A DNA stretch of 49,850 nucleotides from Synergistales bacterium (GTDB taxonomy: Bacteria; Synergistota; Synergistia; Synergistales; Aminobacteriaceae). The stretch lies in assembly GCA_025997955.1 (NCBI GenBank), contig BNVH01000014.1, positions 1 to 49,850 of the forward strand. Reading direction: 5' to 3'. The notes beneath the pieces were generated by a model that saw nothing but the letters and a program-made list of their open reading frames with translations, was not told the origin of the DNA and ran no database searches. This document shows, one piece after another, positions 25,482 to 34,817 of this stretch (its first letter is position 1; each line of letters opens with the position of its first letter). Made by a program: the position numbers and the translations under genes.

Positions 25482-25985
25482 GTGAAAAACAAAAGCGCTG
25501 CGCTTAACATTATATTCAACTTAGATATAGTAGTCGCGTCTGTCTCTCTGGTTCTTTTGATTATATTGACGTTTGGCGGCGTGATTATGCGCTATCTCGT
25601 CGGTCGTCCGCTGACGTGGCTTGAAGAGGTTCAACTTGCCTGCATGGTTTGGATTGTCTTCGCGGCGGGAGGTGCCGCGTTCCGCACCGGAAACCATGTC
25701 GCCATAGAGATGGTGGTGGACGCCATGCCGAAAAAAGCGCAAAAGATAATGGAATACCTTATCGGAGTCGTCGTCGTACTCGTCCTTGGATATTTGTTCA
25801 TTCAGAGCATCGGTTTTACCAAGCTGTTTATTTCGAGCGGACGCTCAACCAGTATGCTCAACATTCCATACGCGCTCATTTACGGCGTGGCGCCCGTTTC
25901 TTATATCATCATGATTGGCAGTTACTTTTACGCGTGCATTCGCGGAGTGAAGTCCGAAGTAAAGGTTGCGATGGAAAATGAATAA
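25482..25985 (+). CDS. dctQ: TRAP transporter small permease DctQ (system 2)
   Basis: 167 residues from GTG 25482 behind AGAGAG. Four hydrophobic segments; RYLVGRPLTWLEEVQLACMVWIVFAAGGAAFRTGNH is the DctQ signature region. Its end overlaps dctM by eight bases. Confidence 0.92.
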   Translation: MKNKSAALNIIFNLDIVVASVSLVLLIILTFGGVIMRYLVGRPLTWLEEVQLACMVWIVFAAGGAAFRTGNHVAIEMVVDAMPKKAQKIMEYLIGVVVVLVLGYLFIQSIGFTKLFISSGRSTSMLNIPYALIYGVAPVSYIIMIGSYFYACIRGVKSEVKVAMENE

Positions 25986-27264
25986 TATCCTCATGATTGC
26001 GGCGATTGTGATGCTCACGCTGCTATTTCTCAAAGTGCCGGTGTACGTGTCCGTGCTTGGGGGCTCCGCCGTTTATTTTTTCAGCAACCCCAGAGTCAAC
26101 GCTATCGTGTTCGCGCAGCAGGCGGTGACGGGCGCTGAAAGTATATCCTTGCTTGCTATTCCATTCTTCGTATGCGCCGGAATTTTTATGAACTACACCG
26201 GGGTTACAAAGCGGATAATGAGCTTCTGCGTCGCCGTTACAGGACGTATGCATGGCGGCCTTGCGCAGGTGAACGTGCTGCTTTCCACGCTGATGGGAGG
26301 TCTTTCGGGTTCCAACATCGCCGACGCCGCTATGGAAGCGAAAATGCTCGTCCCCGAAATGGAATCGAACGGATTTTCAAAGGAATTTTCTTCCGTCGTA
26401 ACGGCGGCGTCCTCAATGATAACGCCCTTGATCCCGCCGGGAATCGCTATGATTTTATACGGTTGTATCGCGAACGTTTCTATCGGCAAGCTGTTTGTTT
26501 CGGGCATCGGAGTCGGAACGATGCTTTGCGTGACAATGATGCTCGTAGTGCGCGCGGTTTCGATAAAGCGCGGCTACGTGCCTATCCGCACCGAAAAAAT
26601 CACCCGCGCTGAGTTTGTGGACGCGTTGAAACCGGCTGTTTTGCCGCTGCTTTTGCCTATCATAATAATCGGCGGTATCCGACTTGGCGTTTTTACGGCT
26701 ACTGAGGCCGGCACTGTCGCCATCGTATATGCGTTTATTTTGGGGATTGCTTACCGCGAAATGAAATGGAAGGATTTAATGCGGGGGCTGAAAGAAACCG
26801 TCTGCACGACATCCTCGATCATGCTGATAGTCTCGGCGGCTTGCGTGTTTTCGTGGATACTTACGAAGGAACGCGTCCCGCAGCAATTGACGGCTTGGAT
26901 GGTTTCCTCGGTCTCAAACAAATACGTATTCCTGTTTCTCGTCAACATTTTCCTGCTGATTGTGGGCATGTTCATAGAGGGCAACGCGTCTATGATCGTG
27001 CTTGTGCCGCTGTTAGCGCCGATTGCCGCGACATATGGCATAGACGAGATTCATTTTGCGATGACGTATATCTTCAACAACGCGATAGGCGCGCTTTCGC
27101 CGCCAATGGGCACGCTGATGTTTGTGACGTGCGGTATCACGGGATGTAAAACCAAATCGTTTATCAAAGAAGCGGTTCCGTTTTATATACTGTTGGTGAT
27201 AGACCTGATTCTGCTGACGTATTTTCCGTTTTTTACTACGGCGCTTGTGAATTTGGTGTATTAG
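25978..27264 (+). CDS. dctM: TRAP transporter large permease DctM (system 2)
   Basis: About 428 residues from ATG 25978, which lies inside the last codons of dctQ. Multi-spanning membrane protein with GGLSGSNIADAAMEAKMLVPEM, LIPPGIAMILYG and ALSPPMGTLMFVTCGITG, the DctM motifs. Forms the transport unit with DctQ. The unrelated eutA gene follows after 37 bases. Confidence 0.94.
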   Translation: MNNILMIAAIVMLTLLFLKVPVYVSVLGGSAVYFFSNPRVNAIVFAQQAVTGAESISLLAIPFFVCAGIFMNYTGVTKRIMSFCVAVTGRMHGGLAQVNVLLSTLMGGLSGSNIADAAMEAKMLVPEMESNGFSKEFSSVVTAASSMITPLIPPGIAMILYGCIANVSIGKLFVSGIGVGTMLCVTMMLVVRAVSIKRGYVPIRTEKITRAEFVDALKPAVLPLLLPIIIIGGIRLGVFTATEAGTVAIVYAFILGIAYREMKWKDLMRGLKETVCTTSSIMLIVSAACVFSWILTKERVPQQLTAWMVSSVSNKYVFLFLVNIFLLIVGMFIEGNASMIVLVPLLAPIAATYGIDEIHFAMTYIFNNAIGALSPPMGTLMFVTCGITGCKTKSFIKEAVPFYILLVIDLILLTYFPFFTTALVNLVY

Positions 27265-27301
27265 AAATACCTGAGCTTCAAATGAGGCCAAACACGCTGT
27301 C

Positions 27302-28732
27302 ATGGATAAAAGCACAATAACCAGCGTCGGCATAGATATAGGAACATCTACCTTGCAGGTGGCGTTCTCGCGTCTCACTATGGAAAATACGGCCGGATTT
27401 TTTTCTGTGCCGCGCGTCTCCTTTGTTGATAAAAAAATATTTTACAAAAGCCCGGTTCATTTTACGCCTCTTTTGACGCAAACGACGTTAGACGACGAAG
27501 CTATCCGCCGCATTGTGCGGCGCGAGTACGAACGCGCGCGCCTGACGCCCTTGGACGTTGATACCGGAGCGGTCATTATAACCGGCGAATCAGCCCGCAA
27601 GGAGAACGCTGCCGCGTTGCTTGATTCATTGTCGGGCCTCGCCGGGGATTTTGTGGTGTCGACGGTGGGCCCCGACCTTGAGGCCGTAATCGCCGGCAAG
27701 GGCAGCGGCGCGGCGCGTCTTTCACAGTCTCGCGGCGTCAGAGTCGCGAATATAGACATTGGCGGCGGCACGACAAATATCGCCGTATTTGATGACGGCG
27801 AAACCATAGCCAAGGGCTCTTATGATATAGGCGGCAGGCTTATACGGATTGAGGACGGGCGCATCGTCTACGTGAGCGAGAGCGCTATGAAGATAGCTAT
27901 GTCCGAGGGCATACCTCTCAAAGTGGGAAGCGCCGCCAATGCCGGTTTGATAGAGAGCGTCTGCTTGACAATGGCCGGTTTATTAGAGCGGGCAATTGGC
28001 GTCACGCCGCCTTCTCCGTTGCTTTCGGCTATACGCACTCAGGGCAGCGCGCCGTTCATCGCGCCTTCGGGCATTCGCGCGGTATGCTTTTCGGGAGGGG
28101 TCGCCGATTGCATAGCCTCCGCAGAAGGCGACCCGTTTCGCTACGGCGATATAGGGCCGACGCTTGGGAAGGCCATACGACAAAGCGGGCTTTGCTCCGC
28201 CTTCGAGCAATTTCACCCCGATGAAACCATCTGCGCCACAGTAGTGGGCGCCGGTTCTCACACGGCCACAGTCTCGGGTGGCACGATACTGCATAAGGAA
28301 AGTATCCTGCCGATAAAAAACATACCGGCTTTAAAATTGGACAGCTCGGAACAGGAGCGCTGTTACGAGGGCGACGCGCAATATTTGCGCGAAAAATTGC
28401 GCTGGTTCCTGAGTCAGAGCGACGCGAACCAGTTGATTTTGGCCCTTGCCGGTGAGAGAAGCCCTTCTTATAACAGGCTAAAAACTTTAGCTAAGTGCGT
28501 ATATGAGGCTATGGACGCGGCGTTGCCCGGTGGCGCGCCCATTCTGGCGGCGCTTGAGAGCGACACCGCGCTCGCTCTGGGGCAGATGCTGAAAGCTATG
28601 GCCGGCGAGAAGCGCTCCGTTATATGCGTAGACGCCGTGCATATCGAGCAGGGAGATTATGTCGATTTAGGGCGTCCTATGATGGACGGTATGATAATCC
28701 CGGTAGTGATAAAAACGTTGGCGTTCGGCTGA
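27302..28732 (+). CDS. eutA: EutA, ethanolamine ammonia-lyase reactivating factor (orphan)
   Basis: 476 residues, full length for EutA (E. coli form about 467). The actin-like ATPase core has SVGIDIGTSTLQVAFSRL, IITGESARKENA, GPDLEAVIAGKGSGA and NIDIGGGTTNIAVFDDG, then FSGGVAD. EutA uses ATP to exchange damaged cobalamin in ethanolamine ammonia-lyase (EutBC). No eutB, eutC, cobalamin gene or microcompartment gene is nearby. It lies 37 bases after dctM on the same strand, so it may be co-expressed with the TRAP genes. Either it serves a lyase elsewhere or it repairs another B12 enzyme. Confidence 0.9.
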   Translation: MDKSTITSVGIDIGTSTLQVAFSRLTMENTAGFFSVPRVSFVDKKIFYKSPVHFTPLLTQTTLDDEAIRRIVRREYERARLTPLDVDTGAVIITGESARKENAAALLDSLSGLAGDFVVSTVGPDLEAVIAGKGSGAARLSQSRGVRVANIDIGGGTTNIAVFDDGETIAKGSYDIGGRLIRIEDGRIVYVSESAMKIAMSEGIPLKVGSAANAGLIESVCLTMAGLLERAIGVTPPSPLLSAIRTQGSAPFIAPSGIRAVCFSGGVADCIASAEGDPFRYGDIGPTLGKAIRQSGLCSAFEQFHPDETICATVVGAGSHTATVSGGTILHKESILPIKNIPALKLDSSEQERCYEGDAQYLREKLRWFLSQSDANQLILALAGERSPSYNRLKTLAKCVYEAMDAALPGGAPILAALESDTALALGQMLKAMAGEKRSVICVDAVHIEQGDYVDLGRPMMDGMIIPVVIKTLAFG

Positions 28733-28762
28733 CCCCCTCACCCCCGGAGAGAGGTTGGGGGG
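28733..28762. terminator. GC-rich inverted repeat between convergent eutA and the GntR gene
   Basis: CCCCCTCACC on the left and GGTTGGGGGG on the right form an imperfect hairpin immediately after the eutA stop. It has no good T-tract and could also be a short interspersed repeat. It sits where both convergent transcripts should end. Confidence 0.45.
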
Positions 28763-28771
28763 ACTAAATGG

Positions 28772-29494
28772 TTATTGCGTGATTTTTTGTATGATGGATT
28801 GATAGATATCCTGCACCTGCTGTAGGTGGTCGACCATCGCTTTTTCCACTTTGTCGGAGTCGTGAGCAAGAAGAGCTTCGTATATTTGGGCGTGAGCTTC
28901 AAGAGCTCTCGCCGCCTGCCCCGCTACGCTCAGCGTCGTCATGCGCTGTTCTAAGAGCCATCTGCCCATATGGTGAAATATGGCGATAAAAACAGGGTTC
29001 TCCGAAACCTCCGCTATCATCTCGTGAAATTCCAAGTCCGTATCCGCAAAAGCCATCATATCGTTGAGCAGAGTTCCTTCTGTCTCCAAAACCTTTTTCA
29101 GCTTTTTAAGACGTTCATCATCTATTCGTTTAGCCGCCATTCGCGCAAGGGCGCTCTCAAAAAAACACCGTGCCTCCTGAAAAATTTTTTGCCCCTCCGA
29201 TGTTTGTAAGTTCAGCTCTACGACGTTGCCCATTTCCTTCAGTAACGGCAACACGGTGGGGTTGCATATTTTGGCGCGCGCGCCCGGCCTTGTGTTGATT
29301 ATGCCCATTCTCTCTAACTTGGAGAGAGACTCGCGTATAGCGGGGCGTCCGACCTGAAATTCGTTCATGAGGTCGCGCTCAGACGGCAATTCCTCTCCGA
29401 TCTGATAAACGCCGTTTTTAATGTCCTCCAACAGATAGTTCACGATATCCTCGTGGACGCGTCTACGCTGAATTTCTCTCCTTGGACGTTCCAT
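28772..29494 (-). CDS. GntR-family transcriptional regulator with FCD domain
   Basis: 240 residues. N-terminal winged helix-turn-helix: GEELPSERDLMNEFQVGRPAIRESLSKLERMGII. C-terminal all-helical FCD ligand domain with DLEFHEMIAEVSENPVF and a late HAQIYEALLAHD..HL, supplying the usual Asp/His metal ligands. FCD regulators commonly respond to sugar acids and organic acids. It is divergent from the dehydrogenase-TRAP-otnK operon. The intervening promoter has three TATACCA repeats across its -10, a probable binding site, so repression lifted by the substrate is the simplest model. Confidence 0.92.
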   Translation of the reverse strand: MERPRREIQRRRVHEDIVNYLLEDIKNGVYQIGEELPSERDLMNEFQVGRPAIRESLSKLERMGIINTRPGARAKICNPTVLPLLKEMGNVVELNLQTSEGQKIFQEARCFFESALARMAAKRIDDERLKKLKKVLETEGTLLNDMMAFADTDLEFHEMIAEVSENPVFIAIFHHMGRWLLEQRMTTLSVAGQAARALEAHAQIYEALLAHDSDKVEKAMVDHLQQVQDIYQSIIQKITQ

Positions 29495-29528
29495 AGTGAA
29501 AGCTCCTTTATGAAGTTATTCTTATAGC

Positions 29529-29578
29529 TTGACATCGTATCATATCTAACATATTATACCAGTATACCAGTATACCAA
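29529..29578 (+). promoter_or_regulatory. Strong promoter overlapped by three TATACCA operator repeats
   Basis: TTGACA (29529-29534), 17 bp and TATTAT (29552-29557) form a near-consensus promoter reading into the dehydrogenase at 29640. Three 8-bp direct repeats TATACCAG, TATACCAG and TATACCAA occupy 29555-29578, overlapping the -10 and the start site. GntR/FadR-type sites often contain TGGTATACCA-like sequences, so this is the likely operator of the divergent regulator. Confidence 0.75.
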
Positions 29579-29639
29579 TAATTTGTCATATCAATAACTA
29601 ACCAAAGCGCGGCATAGCCAAACAAAGGAGGTCTATAGG

Positions 29640-30659
29640 ATGAAGGCGGCAGTTGTAACCGGAACGGAAGTCGTGACCATTCAGGAGGTGGACAAACCTG
29701 TCCTAAAAGATGATGAGGTGTTGATCAAAGTAGCTACGGCCGGAGTCTGCGGTTCTGACCTACACTTGTTTCGCGGGACTCACGCTTTTCGTAAGCCGCC
29801 GGCTATATTGGGGCACGAAGTGGCGGGAGACATCGTGGAGGTGGGCAAGGACGTAAAAAAATTCAAAGTTGGCGACCGAGTGACGGTGGAGCCGCATTTG
29901 GGTTGCGGCGTCTGTGAATTTTGCAAGCAGGATTTAGTCAACCTCTGCACCGCCAAGGCAGCGCCGGGTACCCCCAAGTGGATAGGCGCCTTTGTGGAGT
30001 ATTTCAACGCGCCGGAAAAAACTCTTTACAAACTCGACGACAAAGTCAGTTACGAAGTGGGGACGCTGATTGAGCCCTTAGCCGTGGCGGTGCACGCCTT
30101 GGAGCGAGCTCAGGTCAAAGAAAAGGACTGCGTTGTGATTTTGGGGGCTGGAACCATAGGGCTTCTCGTTCAGGTAGTGGCCCGGGAGATGGGATACAAG
30201 ACCATCATCACCACCGATACCGCGCGGTTCAACCGTGATATATCCCTCAAACTCGGGGCTGCGGCGGCGCTCGACCCCCTGAGCGAGGACGTGCCGGCTA
30301 AGGTCAAAGAGCTTACCGAAGGTCGCGGGGCGAGCTTGGCCATCATAGCCGCGGGGGCGGACAACATCTTGGATCAGGCCTCAGCCTGCGTACGCAGGCG
30401 CGGCGAGATAGGCCTCGTCGCCATGATAACCAAAAAAATCCCCTTCTACTGCTACAGCGTGGTGTTCAACGAGCAAAACATCTACGGCGCCATGACCTAC
30501 GAAACCCGCGACTTCAAAAAAGCGGCTGAGATGGTCAACGGCGGACTTGATCTCGACCTCTTCGTCACGCAGAAGATAAATTTGGAACGCTCTCAGGAGG
30601 CTTTGGATGTTTTGAGCCGCAAAGAGGAAAATGTCATCAAGGTCATCGTTACGGTCTGA
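29640..30659 (+). CDS. Zinc-dependent medium-chain dehydrogenase (acid-sugar dehydrogenase candidate)
   Basis: 339 residues. Catalytic zinc residues Cys37, Asp40 and His59-Glu60, structural cysteines 89, 92, 95 and 103, and GAGTIG are present. It is related to threonine/sorbitol dehydrogenases. First gene after the operator promoter, and followed by TRAP transporter, OtnK-type kinase and OtnC-type aldolase genes, so it probably oxidises a hydroxyl of a four-carbon sugar acid to the 3-oxo compound used by OtnK. In characterised pathways that step is often done by unrelated dehydrogenases; the substrate is inferred. Confidence 0.85.
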   Translation: MKAAVVTGTEVVTIQEVDKPVLKDDEVLIKVATAGVCGSDLHLFRGTHAFRKPPAILGHEVAGDIVEVGKDVKKFKVGDRVTVEPHLGCGVCEFCKQDLVNLCTAKAAPGTPKWIGAFVEYFNAPEKTLYKLDDKVSYEVGTLIEPLAVAVHALERAQVKEKDCVVILGAGTIGLLVQVVAREMGYKTIITTDTARFNRDISLKLGAAAALDPLSEDVPAKVKELTEGRGASLAIIAAGADNILDQASACVRRRGEIGLVAMITKKIPFYCYSVVFNEQNIYGAMTYETRDFKKAAEMVNGGLDLDLFVTQKINLERSQEALDVLSRKEENVIKVIVTV

Positions 30660-30702
30660 AAATACAAAACAGGCAGGGAAAAATATAAGGAGAGTGGACA
30701 GT

Positions 30703-31698
30703 ATGAGGAAAGTATTCAAGGGTATAGTTGCTCTTGTCGTCGTGGTCATAGCTTTAGTCGCGTGTTTTGGGAGCTTTGCCGAGGCGGCCCCGGCCGTCAC
30801 TTTCAAGTTGGGCCATATTCAGTCGGAAAGCGATTTTTGGCATCTGGGTTCCATTAAATTCAAGGAGGAGCTCGAGGCTCGTTCAAACGGCGCCATTTCT
30901 TTGACCATTTACCCCAACTCTACACTGGGAGCCGACCGGGACTTGGCGGAGGGTATGCAGATAGGCACAGTGGACTTCGCGCTCATAGCCGGCGTTTTGG
31001 GCAATTTCGAGAAGACCATAGGGCTTTTGGAGCTTCCCTATCTCTTTGACTCACAGGAGGAATTCAACAAAATAATCCACGGGCCTATCGGAGACGAAAT
31101 CGCCGAAAACGTGCGAAAATCCGCCGGAATCCGCATTCTGAACTGGTGGGATCGCGGCCCTCGCGAGGTGACTTCCAACAAGCCCATTAATGGAATAGCC
31201 GATTTCAAGGGGCTCAAGATCAGACTTCCCGAAATCCCCGCTATGGTGGTCAGCTGGAAGGCCATCGGCGCCAACCCCACTCCTATGGCCTGGAACGAGG
31301 TGTACACAGGTCTTGAGCAAAACGTAATTGAGGCTCAGGAGAACCCCATTCCCTTTATCTATGGCGGACGAATTCATGAGGTGCAAAAATATTTGGCTCT
31401 CACGGATCACAAATACGAGTACGTGACCGTCGCGATGAGCGACACCTCATGGCAGTCTCTGAGCGACGAGCAGCGCAAGATCGTGGCGGAGGCCGCCACT
31501 GCCGCCACCATCTATGAAAATCAGCTTGTTATCGACAAAACCAACGAAATCTTGGAGACCATGAAGAAAGGGGGACTTCAGGTCACAACGCCGAACAAGG
31601 CGGAGATAGCCGCCGTCGCCAGAACAGCCCACGAGGAGTTTGCCAAAACCGTGGACATTGAGCTTTATAATCGTATCATGAAGGAGCTCGGCAGGTAG
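30703..31698 (+). CDS. dctP: TRAP transporter solute-binding protein DctP (system 3)
   Basis: About 331 residues from ATG 30703, behind AAGGAGAG; the open frame starts earlier inside the dehydrogenase. Signal peptide ends GSFAEAA. ELEARSNGAISLTIYPNSTLG, FKGLKIRLPEIPAMVVSW and NEVYTGLEQNVIEAQENP are DctP motifs. Ligand likely the acid sugar handled by the downstream kinase. Confidence 0.93.
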   Translation: MRKVFKGIVALVVVVIALVACFGSFAEAAPAVTFKLGHIQSESDFWHLGSIKFKEELEARSNGAISLTIYPNSTLGADRDLAEGMQIGTVDFALIAGVLGNFEKTIGLLELPYLFDSQEEFNKIIHGPIGDEIAENVRKSAGIRILNWWDRGPREVTSNKPINGIADFKGLKIRLPEIPAMVVSWKAIGANPTPMAWNEVYTGLEQNVIEAQENPIPFIYGGRIHEVQKYLALTDHKYEYVTVAMSDTSWQSLSDEQRKIVAEAATAATIYENQLVIDKTNEILETMKKGGLQVTTPNKAEIAAVARTAHEEFAKTVDIELYNRIMKELGR

Positions 31699-31715
31699 AA
31701 CGTAAATCTATAATA

Positions 31716-31737
31716 GGGGCGGATGGCAATCCGCCCC
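31716..31737 (+). repeat. TAGGGGC-type palindrome between dctP and dctQ (system 3)
   Basis: Perfect 9-bp stem GGGGCGGAT/ATCCGCCCC with a four-base loop, preceded by AATA, 17 bases after the dctP stop. No T-tract. Same design as the palindromes at 16778 and 46966. It spans an apparent ATG for dctQ, so the true dctQ start is downstream. Confidence 0.75.
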
Positions 31738-31770
31738 TTGATAGTATATTACGAGGAAGCGGGGGTATTT

Positions 31771-32244
31771 TTGAAAAAATTTGACGAAGTGTTGTACACC
31801 GTCCTGTGTTGGGCGTGCGGCCTTTTGATATTTGGCATGATGATCGTCACCTTTTCTCAGGTAGTCGCCCGTTACGCTTTCAGGCAGTCCTTGAGCTGGT
31901 CTGAGGAAGTGGGACGTTATACTTTTATCTGGATATCTTTCTTGGGTCTGGCCGCGGCGTTCAAGTCAGGGTCTCACGTGGCTCTTGATCTTCTGGTTAA
32001 AACTCTAAAGGGAACACCTCTCAGAGCTTTGAGGATTCTCAACGGCGCGCTCATTGTGGTTTTATCCTCGACTATTCTTATTAGCGGACTCAAGCTTTTT
32101 CAGGTTGGGATGCGGCAAAGAAGCCCGGCTCTCGGTCTGCCCATGCATATGGTTTATATTGTGGTTCCCTTGAGCGGCTTGCTTATCCTTTATTTTTCTC
32201 TCAGGGCGCTGTGGGAGAGTTTGCACCGGAGAACGGAAGGGTGA
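31771..32244 (+). CDS. dctQ: TRAP transporter small permease DctQ (system 3)
   Basis: About 158 residues from TTG 31771, which follows GAGGAAGCGGGGG; the ATG at 31723 lies in the hairpin and adds a non-membrane extension. Four hydrophobic segments with RYAFRQSLSWSEEVGRYTFIWISFLGLAAAFKSGSH, typical of DctQ. dctM starts four bases after its stop. Confidence 0.88.
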   Translation: MKKFDEVLYTVLCWACGLLIFGMMIVTFSQVVARYAFRQSLSWSEEVGRYTFIWISFLGLAAAFKSGSHVALDLLVKTLKGTPLRALRILNGALIVVLSSTILISGLKLFQVGMRQRSPALGLPMHMVYIVVPLSGLLILYFSLRALWESLHRRTEG

Positions 32245-32248
32245 GGAT

Positions 32249-33517
32249 ATGATAGGGCTTATTTTATTCGGCTGTTTTCTCATATTTTTGATTTTTGGGC
32301 TTCCGGTCGGCTTTGGACTCGGCCTCGCGTCGTTGGTGGCTGTTATCTACGCTCATTATCCCATAGCGGTTTTTACCCAAAGGATGTTTACGGCTGTGGA
32401 CTCCTTCCCCTTGATGGCCATACCGCTCTTTATGCTGGCGGGATCTCTAATGGGCTACGGCGGTATCACGCGCAGGATTATCAACTTCGCGCTTGCGTTT
32501 GTGGGAAATATTCGCGGCAGCTTAGCTCATGTTGTGGCTATCAGCGGCATTATCATGGGGGGAATATCGGGTTCCGGCGTGGCTGACACCGCCGCTCTGG
32601 GCTCCATTATGATCCCGGAGATGAAAAAACGAAACTACGAGGCAGGCTTTTCCGCGGCGTTAGTCGCTTGTTCTGGAAGTATCGGGCTTATCATCCCGCC
32701 CAGCATCGCGATAATCATTTACGGAGTTACAGCTCAGGCCTCTATCGGAGACCTGTTTATGGCCGCAATCGCTCCGGGCGTGGCTATCGGCTTGGGCTTC
32801 TTGATTTTCTCTTATTTCTTCGCTCTGAAACACGATTACCCCAAAGAGGGAAAGATAAGCGCCGCCGAGAAGTGGAAACGATTCAAAGAAGCCATTTGGG
32901 CATTGGCGATGCCCGTCATTATTATCGGCGGCATCCGGGGCGGCATTTTTACCGCCACCGAGGGGGGCGCCGTTATTTCGGTCTACGCTTTCTTGATCGG
33001 AATTTTTGTCTATAAAGAAATAAAACTGAAAGATATTCCGAAAATCTGCATTGAGGCGGCTATTAGCACAGCTACCATCGCAACCATCATCGCGACGACT
33101 TCTCTTTTCGGATGGCTTTTGTCGAGCGAACAAATCCCTCAGAAAATAACAGGGGCGCTCTTGAGCGTCACGGAAAACAAGACTATGCTGCTATTGCTTA
33201 TAAACCTTCTGCTCCTTTTTACCGGTATGTTTTTGGACAGCGGCCCCGCTATTATGCTGTTGGCGCCCATTCTCGTCCCCGTCGCGGTCAGGCTTGGCGT
33301 GCATCCGGTGCAGTTTGGGCTCGTTATGGTTATCAACCTCACTATCGGCCTTCTGACTCCTCCGGTGGGGACCGCCATGTACGTAGCCAGCAACATATCG
33401 GGCGTCCCGATAGGCAAACTCACTCGGAGCCTCGTTCCGTTTTGGGGCATCATGCTCTTTGTGCTGATGTTAGTAACTTATATCCCCGGCATTACGTCCT
33501 GGGCATTCTCTCATTAG
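32249..33517 (+). CDS. dctM: TRAP transporter large permease DctM (system 3)
   Basis: 422 residues, about 12 helices. GGISGSGVADTAALGSIMIPEM, LIIPPSIAIIIYG and LLTPPVGTAMYVASNISG are the conserved DctM elements. Followed 11 bases later by the OtnK-type kinase gene. Confidence 0.95.
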   Translation: MIGLILFGCFLIFLIFGLPVGFGLGLASLVAVIYAHYPIAVFTQRMFTAVDSFPLMAIPLFMLAGSLMGYGGITRRIINFALAFVGNIRGSLAHVVAISGIIMGGISGSGVADTAALGSIMIPEMKKRNYEAGFSAALVACSGSIGLIIPPSIAIIIYGVTAQASIGDLFMAAIAPGVAIGLGFLIFSYFFALKHDYPKEGKISAAEKWKRFKEAIWALAMPVIIIGGIRGGIFTATEGGAVISVYAFLIGIFVYKEIKLKDIPKICIEAAISTATIATIIATTSLFGWLLSSEQIPQKITGALLSVTENKTMLLLLINLLLLFTGMFLDSGPAIMLLAPILVPVAVRLGVHPVQFGLVMVINLTIGLLTPPVGTAMYVASNISGVPIGKLTRSLVPFWGIMLFVLMLVTYIPGITSWAFSH

Positions 33518-33528
33518 AGGTTATGATC

Positions 33529-34800
33529 ATGGATAAAAAACAATCGCTCTTTCTTGGCTGCGTGGCGGACGATTTTACGGGGGCCAGCGACGCGGCTTCA
33601 TTTCTGGTGAACGAGGGTATCCCCGCCTTGCTGTACAACGGCATTCCTAAGGACGCGGACGGACTCAAGGACAGCGCTGCCGTCGTGATAGCGCTCAAGA
33701 CCCGCAGCGCCCCGGTAAAAGAGGCGGTGGAGGACAGCCGCAGGGCGTTTCGTTTTCTGATAGAACACGGCGCGGGGCAGCTCTACAGCAAATATTGCTC
33801 TACCTTCGACTCCACGCCCAAGGGGAACATCGGGCCCATATGTGACGCTATGTTGGACGAGCTGAATTTGCCCTACACGCTGCTTTGTCCGTCCCTGCCC
33901 GTGAACAAGCGAATAGTCCGGGACGGGCGGCTATACGTGGACGGCGTGCCTTTGGACGAGAGCCACATGAAAAACCACCCCCTCAACCCCATGTGGGACA
34001 GCTCCATTCCTAAGCTAATGGAAGAGCAGGGAAAGTATCCTTCTCTGATACTGAACGCCGCCGACCTCGCCGGAACCGACGACGTGGCGCTTCGGAAGGT
34101 CGAGGAATTCGGCAAACGATACGAGCGTTTTTATATCGTCCCTGACTACGAGAACGACGATCAGGGCCGCAGGATTGCGGAAGTTTTCGGTTCCGCAAGA
34201 CTTTTGACTGGGGGCTCAGGGCTACTCGCTCATTTGGCGAATCGCTACAAACAGGAGTATGGTGTTCCAGAGGGCTTCGCGGTAGACAGCAAAACCTCGG
34301 GGCGGGGTATTCTCCTGTCGGGAAGCTGTTCCAAAGCTACGCAGGGCCAGATTCAGGAGTGGCGGAAAGCGGGGGGAAGCGCTCTGATGCTGAGCCCAGC
34401 ACAATTGCTGGACGGGACCCAAACAACGGATGAGATCTGGCGCTTTGTGCTGGAACACGACAACCCCCTTATCTACAGCGCCGGAGGAGACCCCGATGGA
34501 GGCCGAGAGGCCGAGACGGACTCGGACAAGGCCTCGTCGATATTGGAAAAAACGATGTCCGAAATAGGCTTGCGCGCTTTCGAGAGCGGATATACGCGCA
34601 TTGTGGTGGCCGGAGGGGAGACATCCGGGGCTGTCATGCTCGCTTTGGGGTTCGACTCTTTCCTTATTGGGCAAAGTATCGCTCCGGGGGTGCCTATTAT
34701 GGTTCCGACCAAACACCGTGAGATACGCTTGGCCCTCAAATCGGGCAACTTCGGTCAGCCGGATTTTTTCAGCCGCGCGCTTGAGATAAGCGGCGAATAA
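33529..34800 (+). CDS. otnK: Four-carbon acid sugar kinase, OtnK/DUF1537 family
   Basis: About 423 residues, normal for the family. N-terminal domain has the hallmark CVADDFTGASDAASFL and KYCSTFDSTPKGNIG; the C-terminal nucleotide-binding domain has GSCSKATQGQI and VVAGGETSGAVMLALG. These kinases phosphorylate 3-oxo-tetronates (or threonate/erythronate) for aldol-type cleavage. ATG 33529 follows TAGAGG at good spacing; an open frame continues upstream through dctM but is out of frame with it and unsupported. The dehydrogenase at 29640 and aldolase at 40180 provide the steps before and after. Confidence 0.85.
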   Translation: MDKKQSLFLGCVADDFTGASDAASFLVNEGIPALLYNGIPKDADGLKDSAAVVIALKTRSAPVKEAVEDSRRAFRFLIEHGAGQLYSKYCSTFDSTPKGNIGPICDAMLDELNLPYTLLCPSLPVNKRIVRDGRLYVDGVPLDESHMKNHPLNPMWDSSIPKLMEEQGKYPSLILNAADLAGTDDVALRKVEEFGKRYERFYIVPDYENDDQGRRIAEVFGSARLLTGGSGLLAHLANRYKQEYGVPEGFAVDSKTSGRGILLSGSCSKATQGQIQEWRKAGGSALMLSPAQLLDGTQTTDEIWRFVLEHDNPLIYSAGGDPDGGREAETDSDKASSILEKTMSEIGLRAFESGYTRIVVAGGETSGAVMLALGFDSFLIGQSIAPGVPIMVPTKHREIRLALKSGNFGQPDFFSRALEISGE

Positions 34801-34817
34801 AACGAAAGGAGTTTATC

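Noticed and set aside
33112..33528. 139-codon N-terminal extension of the OtnK frame
   Set aside because: It lies wholly in dctM in a different frame; a ribosome site and the family N-terminus fix the start at 33529.
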